DNA of 64,000 bases from DASPJR01 sp035628505. GTDB taxonomy: Bacteria > Planctomycetota > SZUA-567 > H5-PLA8. Of this stretch, positions 1-7,439 are shown piece by piece; the first letter of the stretch is position 1, and every line of letters begins with the position of its first letter. Made by a program: the position numbers and the translations under genes. The notes under the pieces were generated by a model, which had not been told where the DNA came from, searched no databases, and worked only from the letters and a program-made list of their open reading frames with translations. Where the stretch lies: NCBI GenBank assembly GCA_035628505.1, contig DASPJR010000003.1, forward strand, positions 1 to 64,000. Reading direction: 5' to 3'.

Positions 1-37
1 CCTCTCTTCTGAGGAGAGGGGGCCGGGGGGAGAGGTC
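1..37. repeat. Fragment of CCTCTC/GAGAGG palindromic repeat (family B) inside an open frame
   Basis: A CCTCTC...GAGGAGAGG hairpin followed by a GC-rich tail resembles the arms of the larger palindromes at 2790-2907 and 46169-46306. Here it lies in the open frame of the first gene. It may be an inserted element translated as part of the protein, or the gene may begin just after it. The window edge hides the rest. Confidence 0.4.
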
Positions 38-2671
38 CGTTTCACCTGGGATCTCCACACAAATGGTCTCAAGCCCCGCCTCACCCCCGGCCACACCATC
101 GAATTCTGCGACGAACACGGCGTCCCGCGCCTGCGCATCAACGCGCCCGAAGGCAAAGACGCCGCCGGAAAATTCTTGAGAGCCGGCGAGCAGCTCAAGC
201 TCTCGCTCGACGGCGAACGCCTGACGCTCGCGTGCGACCTGAGCCGCGCGAAGTTTCCGGTGGTGATTGATCCGACATTTAGTAGTCCGCCCGCAAACAA
301 TGCAACAACGATACCCTTTTCAGACGGGATGATCCTCTACGCAGGAGGACAGCTCGGTGGAGGAGGAGCTTCGAGCGCCTGTGCAATATTCAATCCTGGA
401 ACGGGATTGTATACAACGGCGGCTTCGTTGAACAAAGCCAGATGGGAACACAAGGGCGTACTATTGCAAAATGGAAAGGTTCTAGTTGTTAGCGGGCGCT
501 CTATCACTGAAGGGGCGATAGGCGAGAGTGAAGTATACGATCGCGGTTTAGATTCTTGGACGACCGTGGGATCTATTAATCAGTATAGGCCCGGAAGTTG
601 GATGCAGATTACGCTACTCAATAGCGGCAAGGTACTTCTTACAGGTGGCGGGGGAGAAGGTCCGACAGGGATTTATCCCGCCAAAAAATGTGAGCTTTTG
701 GATCCGAATTCTGGGCAATGGCAATACACCGGAAGCTTAGTGCAAGGAAGAAAGCAGCACCAAGCTAAGTTATTGTCTAATGGCAGTGTCGTTGTTTTCG
801 GAGGCTTTACTGACGACGGCGGGGGTGGAGTCATATCAGCTACCTTGCGGGAGGTTTACGATCCCGCGACGGAGCTTTGGCATACGGCGAGTGCTCCGAC
901 GGCGAACTCGCTTTCGATAATCGTTCAGGAAGATCAACCGACTTCAGGCACGTTATCCGGCTCCACCACAGAGGGCACCCAGCTTCAATATACTATTTCA
1001 GAACCACCCTTGAAGGGTACAGTAGCTATCACAAACTCCGCGACGGGAGAATTTACATACACGCCAAATCAGAATCAGACCGGCTCTGATACATTTATCT
1101 TTAGGTTGAATGATGAAATCTCTGAAGCACTTGGAACCGTCAGCGTAGAAATCAACCCAATCAACGATTCTCCTGTCTCCGATTCACAAACGATTACTAC
1201 ATCGCATCTCAATTCGAAGCTGCTGACTCTTACAGGTTCGGATTTGGAATCAGATCCACTAACCTTCGTTGTATCACAACCACAGCATGGAATTCTTACC
1301 GGCACTCCACCGCAACTGACCTATACGCCTGCGGCGAACTTCGTCAGCCAGGATTCTTTCACCTTCAAGGTTAACGATGGAACACTTGATAGCAATGTTT
1401 CCACTGTAACTATAGACATCACGAACACGATACCGGTCGCAGTTGCCCAATCTGTTTCGACACATTGGGGTACACCGACCAACATTACGCTCGCGGGCAG
1501 CGACGCCGACAATAATGCACTCACCTTCAATATCGTGCAGCAGCCGGTGAGTGGGACATTGAGCGGTACCGCACCCTTTTTCACGTTCACGCCTACCGGT
1601 ACTTTCACCGGTAGTGATAGCTTCACGTTTAACGTCAACGATGGGGCGGCCGAGAGCGGGCCTGTGAAGGTCTCCATCACTCTCACCAACACGGCCCCGA
1701 GCGCAACCTCAGGCGCTGCTCCGACGAGCGCAACTCCAAGTCAGTTCATTACCTTCACCTCCACCGGCACCGACCCCGACGGAGACGCACTGACGTACCT
1801 CTGGGATTTCGGTGACGGCGCGACCTCCACCGATCAGAACGCCACGCATGCGTACGCGGAGGTGGGCAGTTACACGGCGACGGTCACTGTATCCGACGCG
1901 GCGGGCGGGACGGCTTCGGCTTCTGTAACGATCCAGGTCAGCAAGGCGCCGACGGGGCGCGTGACCACCGGGGACGTCGTCGCCTTCGGCGGGCTGCCGT
2001 TCACGTTTGACGCGAGCAGCAGCACCGATCCGGAGAATGCGATTGTTTCATACGTGTGGAACTTCGGCGACGGCACGCCCAACGGCAGCGGGCAGGTTAT
2101 CTCCAAGATTTACGAGCAGCCCGGCACGTACACGGTGACGCTCACGATTACCGACGCGGCCGGCGTGAGCACCACCGTTTCGTGCGTCATCGAAGTGCTG
2201 CCGGGCGACCAGGCCGGCCTGTTCAACGGCTATGTCGATTACAAGGTCGGCTGGAACCGGCTGCTTGAGAACAAGGACACTCTGACGCTCAACGCCAGCG
2301 TCAACGTCGGTGACGATGTGGTCGGCAAGGACACCACGCTTGCAGTAGAGATCGCCGGCCGCCGCTTCACGGGCAAGCTGGATTCGAAACTGAAGGATTC
2401 GGTTAATGCTGATGCGAAGTGGACGGTGAAGGCGAGCGTTCGCAAACAGCCGGCGGGAACCGTTATCGTTTCGCTGAAAGTAAAAAACGCCAGCCTGGGG
2501 GCCGGCTTCAACCAGATGGGCGTGCTCGGCAACAACGATCCGTCTGACGTCATCGAGAAGGATATTCCGGTGCGCCTTGAGATCGGCACGCGCAGCTTTG
2601 AAGTGCTCGTGCCGTCCGAGTTCAAGTTCAACGCCAGAGGGCAAAAAGCCAAGGGCATCGGGAATTCGTGA
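2..2671 (+). CDS. Secreted multidomain protein: Kelch-like, cadherin-like repeats, two PKD domains (5' partial)
   Basis: The reading frame is open from the window edge to the TGA ending at 2671, so the true start lies outside; the TTG at 176 is an internal codon. In order I see a segment ending in FPVVIDPTF (to about 280), a Kelch or galactose-oxidase-like stretch with repeated Y-D-P and W positions (about 300-900), three cadherin-like repeats each ending near D-[ST]-F-x-F-x-[VL]-N-D (about 920-1690), two PKD domains with WDFGDG and WNFGDG cores (about 1695-2200), and a C-terminal beta-rich domain (2220-2668) that recurs in the proteins at 28559 and 32975. This is the make-up of a large extracellular adhesion or matrix protein; no enzymatic role is visible. 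The stretch 280-1450 is AT-richer and uses rarer codons than the rest, suggesting a mosaic origin. Domain types are fairly sure, function unknown. Confidence 0.8.
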   Translation, partial: LSSEERGPGGEVRFTWDLHTNGLKPRLTPGHTIEFCDEHGVPRLRINAPEGKDAAGKFLRAGEQLKLSLDGERLTLACDLSRAKFPVVIDPTFSSPPANNATTIPFSDGMILYAGGQLGGGGASSACAIFNPGTGLYTTAASLNKARWEHKGVLLQNGKVLVVSGRSITEGAIGESEVYDRGLDSWTTVGSINQYRPGSWMQITLLNSGKVLLTGGGGEGPTGIYPAKKCELLDPNSGQWQYTGSLVQGRKQHQAKLLSNGSVVVFGGFTDDGGGGVISATLREVYDPATELWHTASAPTANSLSIIVQEDQPTSGTLSGSTTEGTQLQYTISEPPLKGTVAITNSATGEFTYTPNQNQTGSDTFIFRLNDEISEALGTVSVEINPINDSPVSDSQTITTSHLNSKLLTLTGSDLESDPLTFVVSQPQHGILTGTPPQLTYTPAANFVSQDSFTFKVNDGTLDSNVSTVTIDITNTIPVAVAQSVSTHWGTPTNITLAGSDADNNALTFNIVQQPVSGTLSGTAPFFTFTPTGTFTGSDSFTFNVNDGAAESGPVKVSITLTNTAPSATSGAAPTSATPSQFITFTSTGTDPDGDALTYLWDFGDGATSTDQNATHAYAEVGSYTATVTVSDAAGGTASASVTIQVSKAPTGRVTTGDVVAFGGLPFTFDASSSTDPENAIVSYVWNFGDGTPNGSGQVISKIYEQPGTYTVTLTITDAAGVSTTVSCVIEVLPGDQAGLFNGYVDYKVGWNRLLENKDTLTLNASVNVGDDVVGKDTTLAVEIAGRRFTGKLDSKLKDSVNADAKWTVKASVRKQPAGTVIVSLKVKNASLGAGFNQMGVLGNNDPSDVIEKDIPVRLEIGTRSFEVLVPSEFKFNARGQKAKGIGNS

Positions 2672-2691
2672 CGCTGTTCCCAACGGCCTCA

Positions 2692-2736
2692 ACACGACTT
2701 CAACACGGAGACACGGAGAACACGGAGGACATGGAA
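2692..2736. repeat. Single arm of CACGGAGACACGGAG repeat (family A)
   Basis: A purine-rich run with the unit CACGGAGA repeated about every 8-9 bases, starting with ACGACTTCAACACGG. The same sequence in reverse complement ends the repeat at 41466-41516, and related arms occur at 7462, 37608, 41410, 48207 and 50208. No inverted partner is seen here. Confidence 0.6.
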
Positions 2737-2789
2737 CGGCAGGAAGGGAGCTTCAACTCCAGTGTGCACTCGCGAGCCGGACGCGCGGT

Positions 2790-2907
2790 CCCCTCTCTCC
2801 TTGCGGGAGAGGGTTAGATCAGGGGTTAGCCTCTCAATCAAGTGGGCGCGCTGCAAAAAAGTCAGCGGCTAACCCCTCCCCCTACCCCCTCCCGCAAGGG
2901 GAGGGGA
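2790..2907. repeat. Palindromic intergenic element, family B
   Basis: Left arm CCCTCTCTCCTTGCGGGAG and onward to GGGGTTAGCC; right arm GGCTAACCCC onward to CCCGCAAGGGGAGGGG. The arms are about 40 bp each, inverted, with a non-symmetric centre of about 35 bp. It sits between the convergent genes ending at 2671 and 3004 and could form a long hairpin in either transcript. Its larger relative is at 46169-46306. Confidence 0.7.
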
Positions 2908-3003
2908 ATACCACGGCAACTTCGTCCGCGTCGCACGAATTTCCAAATCCCCAATCCCCAATCCCCAATCCGCAACCATATAAATTCTAAATTCCACTCG
3001 GAG

Positions 3004-6000
3004 TCATTTCTTCGGCGCTTTGCGCTTCTCGATCTCCTTGAACATCTCCGCGATGCGCTTGCCGTTGTCGCTGTCGGGCGGGGCGAAGGCGCGGACTTCG
3101 GTGACGACCAGCTCCTCCGTAGCGCCGGGGAACTTCTTCGTGCAGCACTTGCTGTACTCTTCGAACTGCTTGATCAGATCATCGCGGCCGAGTTTTGCGG
3201 CGATGGCGTCGGTGAGCGTCTTCAGTGCTTCGGCTTTATCCTCGGCATTCCATTTTTCTTTAGCGCCGAGCGTCTTCAGGCGCAGCGCGCACAGGCGCTT
3301 GACGAATGAGCTGCGGAAAGGAGCAGCTTTCTCATCAGTGGTGCGGGCAGTGAGCCACGTGCTGAACGCCTCTTCTTCTTTTTTCTTTTCAGCCACGCCG
3401 CCAAGCTTCGTCAGCCAGCGCTCGGTGTAATTTCCGGCTGGGCCGGTGGCGAGCAGTCTTTCGAAATGCGAGCAGATCGCCTTCAAATCTTCGCTCGCCA
3501 ATGCCTTATCCAGCAATGCGCCGGCGGCCTGGCGGGCGTAGATGCGCGCGGCGTAGTGCTTGCGCGCATCGGCGGGCGCTTTCTCCCAGAGCTGCAGAGC
3601 AACATCGAGCGCCACGGCTTTGTCGAGCTCCTCGAGGGCCACTGCGAGGCCTGGACCATCGAGCTCGGCGTGCAGCGTGGCATCGTTGGCCAGCTTCATC
3701 GCGGCATCTAGCGCGCCGTGAACATCGTTGCGCAGCCGCGCGCGGCGGAGTTTTGCGACCCACTCCGCTGTCTTCTGCGGCGTTTCCGCTGCATGGGTCG
3801 CGCCTTTCTGCAGAACAATTTCATGATTGGGACCGGCGATGAACTCTTTGCGCGTCGCCGGCTTTTCGCGCAGGCAGAACTGCGGATCGCCAGCGATCAT
3901 CAGGCGCCAGGGCTGGCTGAACCACTGTCCCGTGCGCTTGCGGAACGCGGCCGCGAAGGGCGCGCCCTGCGCGATGAACGGCGCGTAATAGCTCGGCGCC
4001 TGGAAAGCGCTAAGGAAAGGTTCTGCGGCCGAGCCGAAATAAAAGAACGCGCCGCCCCAGAGCGCCCGGCCGGCGAGTGTGTCATTATCGTAGGGATTCC
4101 CAGCCGAGCCCGAATGCGTCACGTGAATCGCGCACGGAACGCCGACGGGAAAGTCGTCGCCGGTTCCGCCGCCGCCGCTGACCGACCAATCGTGCGCACC
4201 GCCTGAGGAATTGATCGTAATCAATCCGTCGCGGTTCCAGGGAAAGACTTTTTCGCGGAATGTCTCGATCTTCGCGCCGTCGCCTTTGTAATGCGTGATC
4301 GCCAGCTTCTCTTTCCAGGCACTTTCGGAAAAGTCCATGCGGTACACGCCCCAGATCGTTTTCGGATCGAGGCCGTACGTGTTGAAAAGAAAGGCGGACT
4401 CAGGCTGCAGAAACAGCGAGCACATCGCCTGATAGGTGCTGCGCGCGTTGTCGCCGATCAAACGGCCGACGACCGAATGGCGGATGCCATCTTCGTCGCG
4501 GCCGATCAAATCATCCAGCGCGTAGGTTGTTCCGTAGCCATACCCGTCCGGGTCGCCGCTGTATCGGAATGGGTATTCTCCCGCGAGCGTCACGAATGAC
4601 CAGCCGGCGTTCTCGTCGAGCGCGCCCCATTCTTTGAGGGCCGCGGTGATGCTCTTGGTAAAGTCCCAGGCGAGATTTTTCGAAAGCTGCGCGTTCGTTT
4701 TCTGAACATTCTCGCCGTTCTTTGGCGGCGCCATCAGGACCAGGGGCTGGAAGCGTCCGGCCGCTAGCGCGATACCGCCCGGAAGTTCGCCCGAGTTGGC
4801 GTCGGCGACAACAATGCCGCGCGCGTGCGGGTCGTAGCTGCCATGGATGGGCGGCATCAGCGTCCCGCGCGGAAGCCACGCCGGATCGCCGTGCTTTTCA
4901 TCGTCGCGGTTCTGCCAGCTTGCCGAGATTGCTCCGAGGATATGGTCCTTCTCGACGGCGCCATTCACCGATGCTTTATGACGGACCACCTGTGCGGGCT
5001 TGAACGCGGCGATGAACTTCGGCGCGTACAGATCGTCTTCGAAGAGCACGGGAAAAAACGTCTCCTCGTCCCAGCGCGCGATGGCCTGAAGGTAGCTGGG
5101 CATATCCGGCACGAGTACCACAACGTCGAGGACCTCGCGCTTGGCCCAGCGCGAGTGTCGCGGGCCGGTTTTCCCGTCGATCAGCGCCCGCATGGCCATT
5201 GCGGTTTTGTAGAAGGTGGGGCTCTCGCCGCGCTCGGAGGCTTTCTCAGCCTGCTTGAGGTAGCGATCGGCTGAATCTTTGTTGCCCCGCACGAACGAAT
5301 CTTCGGCAAGATCGAGGAAGGCATCGGCGGCAATGCGGCCGATCGGCGCTTCCTTTTTGATTTTCTCCGCGAGCTTCACGCGCTCTTCGGCCAGATCGAG
5401 TTCAAAGATCACGCGGCCCAGGTGTCCCGCCGCGCGCAGGCATTCGTCCCGCGACATCTCGCGGGCGAGAATGGTGTTGCAGAGTTCCTTTGCGCGGGCG
5501 AGGGCTTTCCTGTCGGACGCCGCTGGCTTGATGCTGCGGATCAATTCTTTGATCTGTGTTTTGAGATCGTCCGGCAGGCCTTTGAGCTGCTTTTCGAAGC
5601 GGGCGGTGTCGTCTTTCTTTTTCAAGCCTTCAATTTCTGCCTCGGGAATGGGCTGCGTCACTGCCGCGAGGCGCTCCAGAAGGGGCTTCAATTCAGAGCG
5701 CACAAATGGAATCTCTTCGATAGCCAGCAGCTCGCTTTTCGGCGAGAGCACAATCAGCCCCGCCTGCGGAACGTACGGTAGCTCTTTGAGCGCCTTATCG
5801 CCCGACCAGAGCATGACGGTGTGAAACTTTGCGAGGACAGCTTCGAGAGGCTTCTGATCTTCCTGAAGCCACGTTCGCGCGTCGATCGTGCCAGCATCGA
5901 GCGTGTTGCGGATCAGCACCAGAATAGGGCGGCTTTCCGCTGAAGCGGTTTTAAGCGTCGCCGTCAGATCACTGGACCAGCTCGTTTCCGCCGCGGCAGC

Positions 6001-6216
6001 ACTAAATGACAACAGAAACACGGCGAGCGCGAGCTTAGTGATAAACGCGACTGGGTGGCCCGGACGAAGTCCGGGTCGCCTTGCGACATCCAACCCTCCT
6101 TGGATGCTGTAGTCTTTAGGTTGGGCCATGTCATTCTTCTGTGCAACGTGCAAGTAGGGTTGGGTGTGCCTGCGGCACCCGGACTTCGTCCGGGCCGCCC
6201 GGAATTTGTTTCTCAT
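3004..6216 (-). CDS. Large secreted protein with caspase/C25-like domain lacking the usual cysteine
   Basis: 1070 residues. The ATG at 6216 has GGAGAG 9 bases upstream, so I keep it as the start even though residues 5-55 are encoded by a palindromic element (6054-6200); the hydrophobic signal segment (AVFLLSFSAAAA) follows. Next comes a thioredoxin-like stretch without CxxC (about residues 80-190), a helical region with TPR-like character (about 190-340), and a domain resembling clan CD caspase-fold or gingipain (C25) peptidases (about 350-800): GGAHDW supplies the expected His (about residue 672), and GGAFFYFGSAAEP and AGDPQFCL match typical later strands. At the usual Cys position the strand reads HVTHSGSAG, so Ser or His replaces Cys. 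The C-terminal 250 residues are helical. Function is unassigned; the protease-fold call is moderate. Confidence 0.6.
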   Translation of the reverse strand: MRNKFRAARTKSGCRRHTQPYLHVAQKNDMAQPKDYSIQGGLDVARRPGLRPGHPVAFITKLALAVFLLSFSAAAAETSWSSDLTATLKTASAESRPILVLIRNTLDAGTIDARTWLQEDQKPLEAVLAKFHTVMLWSGDKALKELPYVPQAGLIVLSPKSELLAIEEIPFVRSELKPLLERLAAVTQPIPEAEIEGLKKKDDTARFEKQLKGLPDDLKTQIKELIRSIKPAASDRKALARAKELCNTILAREMSRDECLRAAGHLGRVIFELDLAEERVKLAEKIKKEAPIGRIAADAFLDLAEDSFVRGNKDSADRYLKQAEKASERGESPTFYKTAMAMRALIDGKTGPRHSRWAKREVLDVVVLVPDMPSYLQAIARWDEETFFPVLFEDDLYAPKFIAAFKPAQVVRHKASVNGAVEKDHILGAISASWQNRDDEKHGDPAWLPRGTLMPPIHGSYDPHARGIVVADANSGELPGGIALAAGRFQPLVLMAPPKNGENVQKTNAQLSKNLAWDFTKSITAALKEWGALDENAGWSFVTLAGEYPFRYSGDPDGYGYGTTYALDDLIGRDEDGIRHSVVGRLIGDNARSTYQAMCSLFLQPESAFLFNTYGLDPKTIWGVYRMDFSESAWKEKLAITHYKGDGAKIETFREKVFPWNRDGLITINSSGGAHDWSVSGGGGTGDDFPVGVPCAIHVTHSGSAGNPYDNDTLAGRALWGGAFFYFGSAAEPFLSAFQAPSYYAPFIAQGAPFAAAFRKRTGQWFSQPWRLMIAGDPQFCLREKPATRKEFIAGPNHEIVLQKGATHAAETPQKTAEWVAKLRRARLRNDVHGALDAAMKLANDATLHAELDGPGLAVALEELDKAVALDVALQLWEKAPADARKHYAARIYARQAAGALLDKALASEDLKAICSHFERLLATGPAGNYTERWLTKLGGVAEKKKEEEAFSTWLTARTTDEKAAPFRSSFVKRLCALRLKTLGAKEKWNAEDKAEALKTLTDAIAAKLGRDDLIKQFEEYSKCCTKKFPGATEELVVTEVRAFAPPDSDNGKRIAEMFKEIEKRKAPKK
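6054..6200. repeat. REPIN-like element (family C) inside the N-terminal codons of the gene ending at 3004
   Basis: Two inverted hairpin units: the left unit is GTGG followed by the hairpin CCCGGACGAAGTCCGGG; the right unit in reverse complement is GCGG followed by the same hairpin. Inner arms (CCAACCCT and AGGGTTGG) also pair. A GTRG head plus an imperfect palindrome, arranged as an inverted pair, is the layout of REP/REPIN elements mobilised by RAYT (Y1-family) transposases. The element is read in frame by the gene on the minus strand. Confidence 0.65.
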
Positions 6217-6356
6217 CAGCTTATTCTCTCCAGCAGACCTACACCTCGCACACGCTGCAAAGCCAAGGGCTTAGATAGATTTTCCTCTTCGTGCCCTTCG
6301 TGAGCTTCGTGGTTAAAAGAGCCCGTCACAAACTGAATAAACCGGACCATTACAGA

Positions 6357-6410
6357 GAGGGCCTGATATCTTTTTTGATATGTTTTGATACATTTTGTGA
6401 TATCGGGCTC
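6357..6410. promoter_or_regulatory. Inverted repeat with four phased TGATA motifs
   Basis: An AT-rich island in the 266-base gap between divergent genes. TGATA occurs at 6364, 6376, 6386 and 6398 (steps of 12, 10 and 12 bases), and the whole is bounded by the inverted repeat GCCTGATATC / GATATCGGGC. The phasing near one helical turn suggests a multi-site operator for the operon starting at 6483, but a hairpin in the leader is also possible. No protein is known to bind it. Confidence 0.4.
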
Positions 6411-6482
6411 AACAATTCCACGAGAATGGGTTAAATAGAAGGTGAGACGCTGAAGTTCTGAAGTTCAATAGGGGGAGCCTCC

Positions 6483-7439
6483 GTGATCCGCACGCTTGCT
6501 GCGCTGTGTCTGCTTGTCAGCCTCGGCCTTCGCGCCGGTGATTCGAACAAACCGTTTGAGCTGAATGATGGCGAACGCGTCGCGTTTGTCGGAAACACGT
6601 TTACCGAGCGCGATCAATACAGCGGCTATTTCGAAACGCTGCTCTCGATCCGCTTTCACAACAAAAACGTAATTTTCCGAAACCTGGGCTGGAGCGGCGA
6701 CACGGTGTGGGGCCACGCCCGCGCCGGATTCGGCCAGCCTAAAGACGGCTTCGAGAATCTGAACAAACACATTCAGGACCTGAAGCCGACAACGGTGTTC
6801 GTGTGCTACGGCATGAGCGAATCGTTCGAAGGCGAGAGCGGCCTGAGCACCTATCTTCAGCAGCTCGAAAAGATGCTCGATATCCTGGCCAAACCGGGCG
6901 GACGCATTGTGATGATTTCGCCTATCAAGCATGAGAACCATGGACCGCCGCTGCCGGACCCGAGCGAGCACAACAAAAATCTGCGTCTGTATATCGACGC
7001 CATGAAAAAAGTCGCGGCCACGCGCGGCTATCTCTTCATTGACCTTTACGAACTGCTGGGTGAAGGCGACGCGAAGGCGCGCTTCACGGATAACGGCATC
7101 CATCTCACGCCCTTCGGTTACTGGCGCGCGGCGCTGGCGCTGGAGAAAGGATTGGGTTTCGCGCCGATCAGCTCGGTGGACCTCAATCCCCTGGCGCTGC
7201 CGAAAACGCCGGTCGTCGAAAAAGCTGAAGCCCTGCGCAAGGCCATCAACGCCAAGAATGAGCATTATTTCAACCGCTGGCGCCCGCAGAACGACACGTA
7301 CATCTACGGATTCCGCAAGCACGAACAGGGCAAGAACGCGGCGCTGATTCCTCAGTTCGATCCGCTCATTAATGAAAAAGAAGCCGAGATTGCCAAAATG
7401 CGCGCCGAAGTCGCGGCGCTCGCGGGGGTGCCGAAATGA
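6483..7439 (+). CDS. Secreted SGNH/GDSL-type hydrolase
   Basis: 318 residues, starting at a GTG just after GGGGGAG. A signal peptide (LAALCLLVSLGLRAG) is followed by an SGNH-hydrolase-like fold: block I is the degenerate FVGNTFTERDQ in place of GDS, block II is RNLGWSGDT (Gly), block III is CYGMSES in place of GxND, and block V is DNGIHLTPFGY with the catalytic-type D-x-x-H. The missing GDS serine makes classic esterase chemistry uncertain. The stop overlaps the start of the cytochrome gene (ATGA), so the two are translationally coupled. I infer action on polysaccharide or esterified carbohydrate outside the cytoplasm, as the partner carries a carbohydrate-binding-like domain. Confidence 0.75.
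   Translation: MIRTLAALCLLVSLGLRAGDSNKPFELNDGERVAFVGNTFTERDQYSGYFETLLSIRFHNKNVIFRNLGWSGDTVWGHARAGFGQPKDGFENLNKHIQDLKPTTVFVCYGMSESFEGESGLSTYLQQLEKMLDILAKPGGRIVMISPIKHENHGPPLPDPSEHNKNLRLYIDAMKKVAATRGYLFIDLYELLGEGDAKARFTDNGIHLTPFGYWRAALALEKGLGFAPISSVDLNPLALPKTPVVEKAEALRKAINAKNEHYFNRWRPQNDTYIYGFRKHEQGKNAALIPQFDPLINEKEAEIAKMRAEVAALAGVPK

Noticed and set aside
176..178. TTG at 176 as the start of the left-edge gene
   Set aside because: The frame stays open to the window edge with protein-like sequence and there is no ribosome site before 176.
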